Shown here: one piece after another, positions 8,895 to 19,073 of the stretch
Layout: every line of letters starts with the position of its first letter
Numbering within the stretch: position 1 is the first letter of the stretch
Source: Shewanella xiamenensis
GTDB lineage: Bacteria > Pseudomonadota > Gammaproteobacteria > Enterobacterales > Shewanellaceae
DNA length: 64,000 bases
NCBI RefSeq assembly: GCF_014647135.1
Contig: NZ_BMOP01000019.1
Location: 1 to 64,000, forward strand
Reading direction: 5' to 3'
The notes under the pieces: model-generated
What the model was told of the DNA's origin: nothing
Databases searched by the model: none
The model's input: the letters and a program-made list of their open reading frames with translations, nothing else
Program-made: the position numbers and the translations under genes

Positions 8895-9947
8895 TTACAG
8901 CGCCGCCGCATCATAAAAAGGTGCCGAGGCTTTATCTTGGTGGGCCGCAGCTTTGGCTAAGACCGCCTGCTCATCATCGATAGTTGCAGCAGCGCCCTGC
9001 TCAGGGCGTAAGCCCAGACGGCGGAACAGCCCCATATCATCACTTTCTTCAGGGTTTGGCGTCGTCAGTAACTTGCAGCCGTAGAAAATCGAGTTCGCAC
9101 CCGCAAAGAAACACATGGCCTGCAATTCGTCAGTCATGTTTTCACGGCCCGCGGATAAACGCACACGGGACTTAGGCATTAAAATACGTGCAACGGCGAT
9201 GGTACGGACAAACTCCAACGGATCTAAATCATCGAGTTTTTCGAAAGGAGTACCGGCCACTTTGACTAGCATATTGATCGGCACAGAATCCGGATGCTGG
9301 GGTAAATTCGCCAGTTGTTGCAATAAACCCGCTCTGTCGGTGGCCTTCTCACCCATACCAACAATGCCGCCAGAGCAAACTTTCATGCCCGATGCGCGCA
9401 CATGGCTTAAGGTATCTAAGCGGTTTTGATAGGTACGGGTGGTGATCACATCGCCGTAATATTCAGGCGAGGTATCTAAATTGTGGTTGTAATAATCAAG
9501 GCCCGCATCGGCCAACTCGTTGGCTTGCTCGGCGCTTAACATCCCTAAGGTCATGCAGGTTTCCATGCCGAGGGCTTTCACCTCTTGCACCATTTGCTTA
9601 AGGTATGGCATGTCTTTATCTTTCGGGTTACGCCAGGCGGCGCCCATACAGAAACGCGAAGCACCCGCGGCTTTGGCACTGCGCGCTTCGGTGAGCACGG
9701 TTTCCATCGCTAATAGACGCTCTTTTTCAAGGCCAGTGTCGTAACGCGCACTCTGCGGACAATATTTACAATCCTCAGGACAAGCACCGGTTTTGATCGA
9801 CAGTAAGCGGCTGATCTGCACTTCGTTAGGATCGTACACTTCACGGTGGATACTGTGGGCTTTAAATAATAAGTCATTCATCGGCAGCGCAAATAAGGCT
9901 TCGATTTCTTCCCGCTTCCAATCATGACGAACTTGCAACTGCGACAT
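8895..9947 (-). CDS. bioB: Biotin synthase
   Basis: BioB is a radical-SAM enzyme that inserts sulfur into dethiobiotin to make biotin. The 350 residues match the family (346 in E. coli). The radical-SAM cluster cysteines are in C-P-E-D-C-K-Y-C, residues 56, 60 and 63. The conserved Y-N-H-N-L-D-T (about 152-158) and the S-A-G-R-E arginine region (about 264-268) for the second cluster are present. It is the first gene of the leftward biotin operon, directly behind the promoter overlapped by the candidate BirA operator. Confidence 0.97.
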   Translation of the reverse strand: MSQLQVRHDWKREEIEALFALPMNDLLFKAHSIHREVYDPNEVQISRLLSIKTGACPEDCKYCPQSARYDTGLEKERLLAMETVLTEARSAKAAGASRFCMGAAWRNPKDKDMPYLKQMVQEVKALGMETCMTLGMLSAEQANELADAGLDYYNHNLDTSPEYYGDVITTRTYQNRLDTLSHVRASGMKVCSGGIVGMGEKATDRAGLLQQLANLPQHPDSVPINMLVKVAGTPFEKLDDLDPLEFVRTIAVARILMPKSRVRLSAGRENMTDELQAMCFFAGANSIFYGCKLLTTPNPEESDDMGLFRRLGLRPEQGAAATIDDEQAVLAKAAAHQDKASAPFYDAAAL

Positions 9948-9982
9948 TGAACACCCTTTTATTTTTGTATTTTACCTTGGCT

Positions 9983-10010
9983 AGGATAACCTCAGCCCTT
10001 AAACTGTCAA
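9983..10010 (-). promoter_or_regulatory. Promoter of bioBFCD
   Basis: On the minus strand a perfect -35 TTGACA (10005-10010) and a -10 TATCCT (9983-9988) are separated by 16 bp, and bioB starts about 35 bp further on. The -35 box lies inside the candidate BirA operator, as expected for repression by biotinylated-adenylate-bound BirA. Confidence 0.7.
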
Positions 10011-10036
10011 CGCCAACCAGTGATACAGGTTTACCA
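10004..10036. promoter_or_regulatory. Candidate BirA operator between bioB and bioA
   Basis: The proteobacterial BirA consensus is TTGTAAACC, a 14-15 bp gap, then GGTTTACAA. Here CTGTCAACG (10004-10012, 6 of 9 matches) and GGTTTACCA (10028-10036, 8 of 9) are 15 bp apart. The site overlaps the -35 of the bioB promoter and lies 34 bp before the bioA start, so it could control both directions. Confidence 0.7.
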
Positions 10037-10069
10037 CTGATTAATTTTCAATCAACACTGTGAGCTTTT

Positions 10070-11428
10070 ATGCGCAATTTACTCGACTTGGATTTTGATA
10101 GCGCCCATATTTGGCACCCTTATACCTCCATGACTCGTGCACTTCCTGTTTTTGGGGTACATAGTGCCCAAGGCTGCGAGCTGGAATTGGTCGATGGCCG
10201 TAAACTTATTGATGGCACCAGCTCTTGGTGGGCCTGCGTGCATGGCTATGGTCATCCGGCAATATTAACGGCGATGGAGCAGCAATTGCACCAACTCAGC
10301 CATGTCATGTTTGGTGGCATTACTCACGAGCCCGCCATTGAACTCTGTAAAAAACTGTTGGCGATGACCTGCGAACCCCTCACTAAAGTCTTTCTCTGCG
10401 ACTCAGGCTCCATTGCCGTCGAAGTTGCTATCAAAATGGCGCTGCAATATTGGCAGGGGCAAGATTTACCTTTAGCGCAAAAGGCCCAAAAACAGCGCAT
10501 TCTTACGGTGAAGAAGGGCTACCATGGCGATACCTTTGCTGCCATGAGTGTCTGCGATCCCGAAGGTGGCATGCATACCATGTTTGGTGAAGCAGTCACT
10601 AAACAGTGTTTTGTCGACGCGCCGCAAACGCCCTTTGGTGAATCGTTACACCAAGACGATTTAGCACCCATGCAGCGTATATTGCGCGAGCAACATCAAG
10701 AGATTGCCGCCGTGATTATCGAGCCGATTATGCAGGGTGCAGGGGGAATGCGCTTCTACAGCAGCGAATATTTACGCGGCCTGCGTGCCCTGTGTGATGA
10801 ATATAATGTGCTGCTTATCCTCGATGAAATTGCCACGGGTTTTGGCCGAACCGGTAAATTATTTGCCTATGAACATGCCGACATCACGCCGGATATCCTC
10901 TGCCTAGGCAAAGCATTAACAGGCGGTTATATCAGCCTTGCCGCCACCTTATGCACGGATAACGTCGCCCAAGGCATTAGCCAATCGCCCGCCGGCGTCT
11001 TTATGCATGGCCCGACATTTATGGGCAATCCCCTCGCCTGCGCCGCCGCTTGCGCAAGCTTAGATTTAATCAATCAGCAGGAATGGCCAGCACAGGTTGC
11101 TGCCATCGAGCAGCAAATGCAGCGCGAGCTTGCCGATGCCATCAATATTCCCAGCGTAAAAGAAGTGCGCGTGCTTGGCGCGGTTGGTGTGTTAGAAATG
11201 CACCAAGCGGTGAATACCGCGGCGCTGCAGCAGCAATTTGTCGACCTAGGCGTATGGGTTAGACCCTTTGCCAACCTAATTTATATTATGCCGCCCTATG
11301 TGATAAGTTCGGCGCAGCTCAGCCAACTCACCCAAGCGATGAAGCAAGTCGCGGCCACAATTACACCATCGAAAACCACTTCGGATGACGCAAGTCGAGG
11401 CCAAAACATCTGCATCAGCCATGGCTAA
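10070..11428 (+). CDS. bioA: Adenosylmethionine-8-amino-7-oxononanoate aminotransferase
   Basis: BioA transfers the amino group of SAM to 8-amino-7-oxononanoate, giving 7,8-diaminopelargonate. It is a class III PLP aminotransferase of 452 residues (429 in E. coli); the extra length is a polar C-terminal tail. The lysine that holds PLP is in L-G-K-A-L-T-G-G (about residue 281). The cofactor Asp lies in L-D-E-I-A-T-G-F-G (D252), and the N-terminal H-P-Y-T-S motif is at 16-20. It is divergent from bioB, sharing the BirA-like region. Confidence 0.96.
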   Translation: MRNLLDLDFDSAHIWHPYTSMTRALPVFGVHSAQGCELELVDGRKLIDGTSSWWACVHGYGHPAILTAMEQQLHQLSHVMFGGITHEPAIELCKKLLAMTCEPLTKVFLCDSGSIAVEVAIKMALQYWQGQDLPLAQKAQKQRILTVKKGYHGDTFAAMSVCDPEGGMHTMFGEAVTKQCFVDAPQTPFGESLHQDDLAPMQRILREQHQEIAAVIIEPIMQGAGGMRFYSSEYLRGLRALCDEYNVLLILDEIATGFGRTGKLFAYEHADITPDILCLGKALTGGYISLAATLCTDNVAQGISQSPAGVFMHGPTFMGNPLACAAACASLDLINQQEWPAQVAAIEQQMQRELADAINIPSVKEVRVLGAVGVLEMHQAVNTAALQQQFVDLGVWVRPFANLIYIMPPYVISSAQLSQLTQAMKQVAATITPSKTTSDDASRGQNICISHG

Positions 11429-11440
11429 TCGCCATGGCTG
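11416..11440. terminator. Inverted repeat between bioA and the hybrid kinase gene
   Basis: CAGCCATGGC (11416-11425) pairs with GCCATGGCTG (11431-11440) around a 5-nt loop, with the bioA stop codon inside the structure. It separates two convergent genes. No T-run follows on either strand, so termination is only presumed. Confidence 0.45.
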
Positions 11441-11447
11441 CAAGTTA

Positions 11448-14400
11448 TTAAGCCTTCTTGACCAGGCTTGATATCAATGCCCGCAGCGCTGCCGGTTTAA
11501 TCATTTTGGCCATATAGTGATAACCGCGGCGCTGCACATCTTCCACCAGCTCTTTGCGAGTGTTCGCTGTGATTAAAATGCCCGGTAACTCTTTGCCATA
11601 GAGTGCGCGGATCCCATCCATCGCATCAACACCGTTTTGACCATCATCCAAGTGAAAATCGGCTAACACGATATCGGGCGCCACGCCTTTAAGGCCTAAC
11701 TTAATCCTCGCGTCGGCTAAATCCTTGGCACAAATCACCTCACACTGCCAACGACTGAGTAAGCTCTCAAGCCCCGCAAGAATCGCCTCCTCGTTGTCGA
11801 TACACAATACTTTAATCCCTGATAACGGTTGTAATAACGATGGCAATGCCTTCACCTGCGGCTGACGCACGGTTTCCCCTAAGGGAACCGTAATGGAAAA
11901 CACCGAGCCACGCCCCAATTGCGAAGACACCTGAATACTGTGATTAAGTACCCGGCTTATCCTATCGGCAATCGCCAACCCTAACCCTAAACCGCTGACA
12001 CTTTTACTACGTGGATTATTTAAGCGTTTAAATTCTTTAAATATTTCATGAGTTTCATGCTCATCAATTCCGCAGCCCGTATCGAGTACTTGGATCTCCA
12101 ATTCGCTGCCGCGATGACGGCAACCAAACAGCACTCGCCCACCACGGGCATAACGGTAGGCATTGGTTAAAAAGTTTTGTAGCACGCGCCTGAGCAAAGA
12201 AGGATCAGAATTCACCGTCGCGCTGCAGGGGATCATCTTAAAGCGAATTTGATTGTCCGCCGCCATCGCCTCAAATTCGACCGACAGACCATTGAGTAGC
12301 TCAGATATAGCAAAGTCGCGGCGGTTCACTTCGACCATGCCAGAATCCAACTTAGAAATATCCAATAAGTCGGTGAGCAACTCGCCGGCGGTTTTAAGCG
12401 AGCTATTCACATGGGATAAGGTGGTGCGTGCCTCGCGATCCAAATTAGGGTATTGGGATAACGACGCAGTAAACAATCTTGCCGCATTCAGTGGCTGCAT
12501 TAAATCGTGCCCCACCGCCGCTAAAAAGCGACTCTTAGAGGCGTTAGCCATTTCTTCCTGTGCTTTGGCCTCAAGTAACTCACTATTTAGCAGAGCTAAT
12601 TCGTAGGTACGTTCTTTAACACGCGACTCGAGCGTTTCATTGGCTTCGAGCAACGCCCGTTCTTGCTCACGATATTGGGTAATGTCGGTAAAGGTCATCA
12701 CAAAACCACCATCGGGCATGGGATTACCTTGAATTTTAATCACTTTACCGTCTTTACGTTGCCGCTCTGAAGTATGCGGCGTGCCATTACGCATATGCTG
12801 CACACGTTTTTCAACCTGTTGTTCTATATCGCCATCGCCACAATAACCTCTGGCGGCATTAAAGCGGATCACTTCACTGATAGGCATTCCTTGCTGTAAA
12901 AAGCCTTCAGGATATTGATATAACTCGACATATTTGTAGTTCCATGCAACCAAGTTAAGGTCGCTGTCGATCACGCTCATCCCTTCGTAGGCATGCTCGA
13001 TAGCGCCGCGCAGCATATCTTGACTAAGCATGATTTTGGATGAGGCTTCATCCACAAGGCTAAAGACTTCATCTAAGGCCAAGTCACGCCCTTGTAAGAC
13101 CGAATCCATAACTAAAGAAGCACTCGAAGCGCCGAGCACGCCAGCGAGTAAACGCTCGGTATGAGCAATCAGTTCTGGAGTCGCGGCCTTATGCCAACTG
13201 TCACTTTTAACCGCTTCGGTAGAGAATCGACTAAAACTTTCATAGGCGCGGGTTGGACTCACAAAGCGGCTGGCTAAGATCAATAAATCCTGCTGCGAGA
13301 TAGGGCCGCTTTTCTTATTGGCATTATTTTTAAGCTTACCAGGGCTGACAAAAGCACTGGCCTGAATACGCTCGGCCACCCCGGCCCTGAACCAAATCGA
13401 GCCCAACACATAACAGGCAATATTGGCAAATAACGCCGTAAGCGCATCACGCACATTCGGTGTAATAGCATCTAATAGGTCGAAATTACTAGACATTAAT
13501 GTCGCTGGGCTTTGGTTACCCGTCATGCCACTGAGCATGATGTAAAACCACAAGCTAAAACCCACACTGAGTCCTAAAAACACCCCTGCACGATTGCCGT
13601 GTTTCCAGTAGAGTCCACCCACTAACGCGGGTGCAAGTTGGGCAAAAGCACCAAAGGACAGCATCCCCAGATGCGATAGCGAGTCGCTATCAGCCAGCGC
13701 CAGATAACTGCCGTAACCCAACCCAAGGATGATGATAATCGCGAGGCGGCGGGCATTTAATAGCATCTGCGAAAACTGGCTGAAGTTTTTCTCGCGGATA
13801 TTGCCAGTACGTAACATCACAGGGACGAGCCATTCGTTACTCACCATAACACTGATTGTCACCACGGCCACAATCACCATCCCCGTCGCCGCAGATAAGG
13901 TGCCTAATAGCGCAATCACCGCCAGCAGCGGATGATCTAACGCAAGCGGTAAATTAATCACATAGGTATCAGCGGCAACGCTATCGCCCAAGATCAATTT
14001 ACCCGCTAATGCCAGTGGCCCGACAAATAGGCCAAATAAGGCCAAATACAGCGGAAACAACCAACGCCCTTTAGACAAAACAGACTCATCGGCACATTCC
14101 ACCACCATCACATGGAATTGGCGCGGCATACACAAAAATGCCGCCATGCCGACAAGCAGTTCAGGCATCAAGGTTTCAATACGGGGGTTTGGGTGATGAA
14201 TTAACGCTTTATCACTCGCCTGCTGCCAAATATCGCCAAACCCGTCAAATACGCCAAAGCTAATCACCATCCCCACCAGCAAAAATGCTGCGAGTTTCAC
14301 TAAGGATTCGAACGCGATAGCCAGCATCATCCCGGGATTATGCTCGGTAGCATCGAGCTTACGAGTGCCAAAAAGAATGGCAAAAATGGCTAACAGCGCG

Positions 14401-14885
14401 GTGATCAGTAGCGCAATCATAATGCCATTTAAGGGGTCATCCGCGGGTTGAAATAGATTAAGGCTGAACACCATCGCCTTAAGTTGCAGCGCAATATAAG
14501 GCATGATGCCAAACAACGCTATCAGGGTAACAATGGCCGCCAAGGTTTGCGATTTACCGTAACGGGCGGCGATAAAGTCGGCGACCGAGGTAATATTTTG
14601 CGCCTTGGACACGAGGACCATCTTGCGCAACATGCCAAACCCTAAGGTGAAGATAAGAATTGGGCCGATAAAAATCGGAATGAACGACCAAAAATCCTTA
14701 GCCGACTGTCCAACCGTGCCTAAAAAACTCCAAGAAGAACAATAAACCGCCAAGCTTAAGCCATAAATGACCACTTGCAGCTTCTTGGTCACGCCGCTAA
14801 ACCAGCGCTCCGCCCCCCAGGCTAAAAGGAATAAAAGTGATACATAACAAATAGCAATAACGGCGACGACTAAGGTGAGATTCAT
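11448..14885 (-). CDS. Hybrid sensor histidine kinase with sodium/solute symporter domain (CrbS-like)
   Basis: The 1145-residue product starts with a multi-pass sodium:solute symporter-type membrane domain (about 1-490). Then come a linker resembling the STAC domain of such kinases, a PAS domain (about 635-750), a HisKA domain with phospho-accepting His near 793 (V-G-H-D-L-M-Q-P-L-N), an HATPase domain with G-L-G-L-G-L, and a C-terminal receiver with the phosphorylated Asp near 1076 (L-A-D-F-H-L-D-D). This layout matches the CbrA/CrbS/MxtR kinases; Vibrio CrbS controls acs through the response regulator CrbR. The divergent acs gene supports a role in acetate sensing. No cognate regulator is in the window. 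The ATG at 14885 follows AAGAG. Confidence 0.88.
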   Translation of the reverse strand: MNLTLVVAVIAICYVSLLFLLAWGAERWFSGVTKKLQVVIYGLSLAVYCSSWSFLGTVGQSAKDFWSFIPIFIGPILIFTLGFGMLRKMVLVSKAQNITSVADFIAARYGKSQTLAAIVTLIALFGIMPYIALQLKAMVFSLNLFQPADDPLNGIMIALLITALLAIFAILFGTRKLDATEHNPGMMLAIAFESLVKLAAFLLVGMVISFGVFDGFGDIWQQASDKALIHHPNPRIETLMPELLVGMAAFLCMPRQFHVMVVECADESVLSKGRWLFPLYLALFGLFVGPLALAGKLILGDSVAADTYVINLPLALDHPLLAVIALLGTLSAATGMVIVAVVTISVMVSNEWLVPVMLRTGNIREKNFSQFSQMLLNARRLAIIIILGLGYGSYLALADSDSLSHLGMLSFGAFAQLAPALVGGLYWKHGNRAGVFLGLSVGFSLWFYIMLSGMTGNQSPATLMSSNFDLLDAITPNVRDALTALFANIACYVLGSIWFRAGVAERIQASAFVSPGKLKNNANKKSGPISQQDLLILASRFVSPTRAYESFSRFSTEAVKSDSWHKAATPELIAHTERLLAGVLGASSASLVMDSVLQGRDLALDEVFSLVDEASSKIMLSQDMLRGAIEHAYEGMSVIDSDLNLVAWNYKYVELYQYPEGFLQQGMPISEVIRFNAARGYCGDGDIEQQVEKRVQHMRNGTPHTSERQRKDGKVIKIQGNPMPDGGFVMTFTDITQYREQERALLEANETLESRVKERTYELALLNSELLEAKAQEEMANASKSRFLAAVGHDLMQPLNAARLFTASLSQYPNLDREARTTLSHVNSSLKTAGELLTDLLDISKLDSGMVEVNRRDFAISELLNGLSVEFEAMAADNQIRFKMIPCSATVNSDPSLLRRVLQNFLTNAYRYARGGRVLFGCRHRGSELEIQVLDTGCGIDEHETHEIFKEFKRLNNPRSKSVSGLGLGLAIADRISRVLNHSIQVSSQLGRGSVFSITVPLGETVRQPQVKALPSLLQPLSGIKVLCIDNEEAILAGLESLLSRWQCEVICAKDLADARIKLGLKGVAPDIVLADFHLDDGQNGVDAMDGIRALYGKELPGILITANTRKELVEDVQRRGYHYMAKMIKPAALRALISSLVKKA

Positions 14886-14983
14886 ATTTTTGCTCTTTTT
14901 TCCATTATTGTGCGATAAATAATGGCTGAAATCTAGCCAGATTTTCGAGTGCAACAGCCTAAATATAAAGGAAATTTTAAAAC

Positions 14984-14997
14984 TAGACCAAGGTCTA
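14984..14997. promoter_or_regulatory. Perfect palindrome between the CrbS-like kinase gene and acs
   Basis: TAGACCAAGGTCTA is a perfect 14-bp palindrome, 63 bp before the acs start and 98 bp before the kinase start. LuxR-type response regulators bind sites of this size, and the CrbS partner CrbR is of that type. A binding site for it is my inference from position and symmetry, not from a known consensus. Confidence 0.5.
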
Positions 14998-15060
14998 ATG
15001 GAGTTGACTCCCTCTTGCATACCATACTCAGACCACGCAATTTTTCGAAAGGGAAGCCCT

Positions 15061-17013
15061 ATGAGCTCGCAGTCTCTCTACAAAGTCTCCGGCAATATCG
15101 CTGCCAATGCACTTGTAAATAACGATCAATATAAAACAATGTACCAAGAGTCGATTGTCAATCCAGAGGGTTTCTGGAGAGAGCACGGCAAACGCATCGA
15201 TTGGATAAAGCCATACACTAAAATCAAAAAAACCACTTTTGACGATCATAATTTATCGATTAACTGGTTCTATGACGGCACCCTAAACGCATCGGCAAAC
15301 TGTCTAGATCGCCATTTGGCGGAGCACAGCGACCGCGTCGCCATTATTTGGGAAGGCGATAACGCCAACGAACAACGCAAAATCACCTACGGTGAACTGC
15401 ACACTCAAGTATGTAAGTTTGCCAACGCGCTACGCAGCCAAGGCGTACGCCGTGGCGATATCGTCACGATTTATATGCCGATGGTGCCAGAAGCCGCCGT
15501 CGCGATGCTGGCCTGTGCTCGCATTGGTGCCGTGCATTCCGTTGTTTTTGGTGGTTTCTCACCCGATTCTATTGCCTCTCGGGTTATCGATGGTAAATCC
15601 AAAATCGTCATCACCTCCGATGAAGGTATGCGTGGTGGCCGCGCCATTCCACTCAAACGCAACATCGACGATGCGTTAAAACATCCCGATGTGACCAGTG
15701 TTGAGAAAGTCATTGTGCTTCAACGCACTGGCGGCAAGATTGACTGGGTAGAAGGTCGCGATGTGTGGTGGCATTCACTGGTTGAAACCGCATCCGAACA
15801 TTGCGCTGTCGAAGAAATGGGCGCAGAAGATCCGCTGTTCTTACTCTATACCTCAGGTTCAACGGGTAATCCAAAGGGCGTATTGCACACTACTGGTGGC
15901 TATATGGTGTATGCCTCCATGACCCACGAGTATGTGTTCGATTACAAACCCGGTGAGATTTACTGGTGTACTGCTGATGTGGGTTGGATTACTGGTCACT
16001 CCTATATGGTATATGGCCCGCTTGCCAACGGCGCAACGGTGCTCATCCACGAAGGTGTTCCTAACCACCCAAGCCCTGCGCGTTTAGGCGAGATGATTGA
16101 CCGCCATAAAGTCAATATTCTCTATACTGCACCAACGCTTATTCGTGCACTAATGGCCGAAGGTAAACAACATTTTGATAAGTACGATGGCAGCTCACTG
16201 CGCATCATGGGCTCTGTAGGTGAACCCATCAACCCAGAAGCTTGGCGTTGGTACCATGAAGTCATCGGCCACGAGCATTGCCCGATTGTCGATACTTGGT
16301 GGCAAACCGAAACTGGCGGCATTTTGATTACCCCACTGCCAGGCGCAACCGATACAAAACCAGGCTCGGCGACTCGCCCCTTCTTTGGTGTGCAACCCGC
16401 GCTTGTGGACAACATGGGTAACATTTTAGAAGGTGCAACCGAAGGTAACTTAGTGCTGCTCGACTCATGGCCAGGCCAAATGCGTACCGTGTATGGCGAC
16501 CATGAACGCTTCGTACTGACTTACTTCAAAACCTTCCGCGGCATGTACTTTACCGGTGACGGTGCTCGCCGCGATGAAGATGGCTATTACTGGATAACAG
16601 GCCGTGTGGACGACGTGATTAACGTCTCTGGTCACAGATTAGGTACTGCTGAAGTAGAAAGCGCGCTAGTATCACACGAACTGGTCGCAGAAGCTGCAGT
16701 AGTGGGCTATCCCCATGATATTAAGGGCCAAGGTATTTATGCCTATGTCACCTTAACCCGCGGCACAGAAGAAAGCGAAGAACTTCGCCAAGAGCTGCGC
16801 CAATGGGTTCGCAAAGAAATTGGCGCCTTAGCCACACCGGATCTGATCCAGTGGGCAACAGGCTTACCTAAGACCCGTTCTGGCAAAATCATGCGCCGCT
16901 TCCTGCGTAAGATTGCCGCAAACGAAGTAACCAATTTAGGGGATGCATCAACACTAGCCGACCCAGCTGTGATTGAGACCTTGATTGAAACTCGCTTGAA
17001 TCGCAACGAGTAA
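15061..17013 (+). CDS. acs: Acetyl-CoA synthetase
   Basis: AMP-forming acetyl-CoA synthetase activates acetate to acetyl-CoA via acetyl-AMP, the high-affinity route for acetate scavenging. The 650 residues match E. coli Acs (652). The adenylate-forming P-loop [11 protein letters not shown] is at about 263-273. The acetylation-controlled lysine is at 609 in [10 protein letters not shown]. The ATG at 15061 is chosen over an in-frame start 63 bases upstream for its match to the family and for GGGA 8 bases before it. It is divergent from the probable acetate-sensing kinase. Confidence 0.97.
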   Translation: MSSQSLYKVSGNIAANALVNNDQYKTMYQESIVNPEGFWREHGKRIDWIKPYTKIKKTTFDDHNLSINWFYDGTLNASANCLDRHLAEHSDRVAIIWEGDNANEQRKITYGELHTQVCKFANALRSQGVRRGDIVTIYMPMVPEAAVAMLACARIGAVHSVVFGGFSPDSIASRVIDGKSKIVITSDEGMRGGRAIPLKRNIDDALKHPDVTSVEKVIVLQRTGGKIDWVEGRDVWWHSLVETASEHCAVEEMGAEDPLFLLYTSGSTGNPKGVLHTTGGYMVYASMTHEYVFDYKPGEIYWCTADVGWITGHSYMVYGPLANGATVLIHEGVPNHPSPARLGEMIDRHKVNILYTAPTLIRALMAEGKQHFDKYDGSSLRIMGSVGEPINPEAWRWYHEVIGHEHCPIVDTWWQTETGGILITPLPGATDTKPGSATRPFFGVQPALVDNMGNILEGATEGNLVLLDSWPGQMRTVYGDHERFVLTYFKTFRGMYFTGDGARRDEDGYYWITGRVDDVINVSGHRLGTAEVESALVSHELVAEAAVVGYPHDIKGQGIYAYVTLTRGTEESEELRQELRQWVRKEIGALATPDLIQWATGLPKTRSGKIMRRFLRKIAANEVTNLGDASTLADPAVIETLIETRLNRNE

Positions 17014-17022
17014 TCGTTGTCC

Positions 17023-17056
17023 AACACTTAATCGTGATTTATCACGATTAAGTGTT
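17023..17056 (+). terminator. Hairpin downstream of acs
   Basis: AACACTTAATCGTGAT (17023-17038) pairs perfectly with its complement at 17041-17056. The tail (GCTTTAGC) is poor in T, so this may protect the mRNA end instead of terminating on its own. Confidence 0.6.
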
Positions 17057-17159
17057 GCTTTAGCTCCTGTTCATTTGAACACCTGTCCGTTTTAGCAAGT
17101 GTTCCTTTTAATCAAGTAAACCCTGTTGAGAAAGTGCCTGATTGCCCCTTTCTCTTAGT

Positions 17160-17187
17160 TGCCCCTCCAACCAAGGGGCATTTTTTT
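17160..17187 (+). terminator. Strong Rho-independent terminator between acs and radD
   Basis: TGCCCCT (17160-17166) pairs with AGGGGCA (17174-17180) and is followed by seven T residues. It lies about 150 bp past the acs stop and 54 bp before the radD start. It probably ends acs read-through or a 3' UTR-derived transcript. Confidence 0.85.
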
Positions 17188-17240
17188 GGTTCTGTGTTAA
17201 GCTTGACGCCAAACTCAGTCGACCAAGAATAGCTAACAGC

Positions 17241-19013
17241 GTGTCAGTTAATTCCAGCCCAAGCGTTACCCTCAGGGATTACCAGCAACAAGCCGTCGAT
17301 GCCGCCATCGCGCATTTCAAAAAAAGCACCGATTCCGCCGTGTTAGTCCTACCAACGGGTGCCGGGAAAAGTATCGTTATTGCCGAGCTTGCCCGCATCG
17401 CTAGAGGACGCGTGCTGGTTTTAACCCATGTGAAGGAACTGGTTGCCCAAAACGCGCAAAAGGTCGGATTACTGACGACTGAAGCCAGCATTTACTCCGC
17501 GGGGTTAAATCAAAAATCGACTGACGGCAAAACCGTCGTGGCCAGTATCCAATCCGCCGCGCGCGCATTAACTCAATTCGATGAGCCCTTCTCACTGGTG
17601 ATTATCGATGAATGCCACAGAGTCAGCCTCGAAAAAACCAGCCAATATCAGCAGATATTAAGTCATTTACAGCTGCGTAATCCCAAGCTGAGGTTATTAG
17701 GCCTGACTGCCACCCCTTATCGACTCGGGACGGGTTGGATTTATAAACGCCACTACCACGGCAAAGTCGGCTCGCCCGAGCTTGGGGTCTTCGAGCAGTG
17801 TATTTTCGAGCTTCCCATCCGTCCGCTGATTAAACAAGGCTATTTAACTTCACCAACCTTATTTGATGGTTTAAGCGCCCAATATGACTTCAGCCGAATC
17901 AAACCCAATGACAATGGCGAATATCCCGAGGCCCAAGTCAATGCGCTGCTGAACCACGCTGGGCGCGCCACAACGGCGATTGTGAAGCAACTGATTGAAC
18001 TGAGTCATCATCGCCAAGGGATCATTATTTTTGCCGCGACCGTGCGCCATGCTGAAGAAATTGTTAGCCAGCTCAACAAGGATCACAGCGAGCAAACAGC
18101 AATCGTCACGGCGCAAACGCCAGATAATGAACGTGATGAGCTTATCGAGCGCTTTAAAGCGAAGGAGCTTAAGTTCCTCGTCAACGTCTCGGTATTAACA
18201 ACTGGCTTCGATGCGCCCCATGTGGATTTGATTGCGATTTTACGCCCCACCGCATCGGTGAGTTTGTTTCAGCAAATGATTGGCCGAGGCCTTAGGATCT
18301 GTGAAGGTAAAAAAGATTGTTTAGTGATTGATTACGCGGCCAATGGCTATGATTTGTATTTTCCAGAAGTCGGCCAAGCTAAGCCCAATAGCAAATCTGT
18401 TCCGGTACAAGTGCATTGCCCTGTCTGCCAGTTTGCCAATATCTTTTGGGGATTAACCGACAAGGATGGCGATATTATCGAGCACTTTGGCCGTCGCTGT
18501 CAGGGCATTGTCGAGCATCATGGGCAAAAGCAGCAATGTGACTTTCGATTTAGGTCTAAATCCTGTCCCGATTGCGGACAAGAGAACGACATTGCGGCGC
18601 GAATTTGCCAGCATTGCCAATCAACCTTAATCGACCCCGATAAACGCCTTAAGCAAGTATTGAATAAGCAGCACCATCATCTGTTCCGCTGCCAGCATAT
18701 GACGTTAATGGATGATGCGGGCGATCTTAAGGTGCAATATCTAGACATTGACGGAAATGAGTTTAATCGGCACTTTAAGCTGCAAACGCCCGCCCAATGG
18801 CGTGCCTTGTATGCGCTGTTTATTTTCCCCCATAGTCGCACGCCAGGCATTAAACCTAAGCAATACAAAAAAGTGTCTGAGCTGATTGCCGATAGTGCCG
18901 CCTTTCGGATGCCAGATCTGTTACTGCTGAAAAAGCACAAAAAAGGCTGGGATCTGCTCGAAAGCTATTTCGATTACCAAGGGCGCTATCAAACTGAAAA
19001 TAAACACATCTGA
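17241..19013 (+). CDS. radD: DNA repair helicase-like protein RadD
   Basis: RadD (YejH) is an SF2 helicase-like ATPase that works with RecA-dependent recombination and single-strand-binding protein. The 590 residues match E. coli RadD (586). The Q-motif (T-L-R-D-Y-Q-Q-Q, 10-17), Walker A (P-T-G-A-G-K-S, 38-44), D-E-C-H box (123-126), T-A-T motif III and the motif VI stretch Q-M-I-G-R-G-L-R are in order. A cysteine-rich zinc-binding region follows (C-P-V-C, then C-P-D-C and C-Q-H-C, about 395-460). The start is a GTG at 17241, matching the family N-terminus. A TTG 99 bases upstream would extend through the terminator and is rejected. Confidence 0.93.
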   Translation: MSVNSSPSVTLRDYQQQAVDAAIAHFKKSTDSAVLVLPTGAGKSIVIAELARIARGRVLVLTHVKELVAQNAQKVGLLTTEASIYSAGLNQKSTDGKTVVASIQSAARALTQFDEPFSLVIIDECHRVSLEKTSQYQQILSHLQLRNPKLRLLGLTATPYRLGTGWIYKRHYHGKVGSPELGVFEQCIFELPIRPLIKQGYLTSPTLFDGLSAQYDFSRIKPNDNGEYPEAQVNALLNHAGRATTAIVKQLIELSHHRQGIIIFAATVRHAEEIVSQLNKDHSEQTAIVTAQTPDNERDELIERFKAKELKFLVNVSVLTTGFDAPHVDLIAILRPTASVSLFQQMIGRGLRICEGKKDCLVIDYAANGYDLYFPEVGQAKPNSKSVPVQVHCPVCQFANIFWGLTDKDGDIIEHFGRRCQGIVEHHGQKQQCDFRFRSKSCPDCGQENDIAARICQHCQSTLIDPDKRLKQVLNKQHHHLFRCQHMTLMDDAGDLKVQYLDIDGNEFNRHFKLQTPAQWRALYALFIFPHSRTPGIKPKQYKKVSELIADSAAFRMPDLLLLKKHKKGWDLLESYFDYQGRYQTENKHI

Positions 19014-19073
19014 CATTATCAATTCGGTTAGCGCTATGGTATAAAACGCTTAAAGTAATCCTAAGGAGCTATT

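Noticed and set aside
8659..8916. Plus-strand frames in the bioB-bioF spacer
   Set aside because: They overlap the ends of both bio genes, have no ribosome site and no family resemblance.
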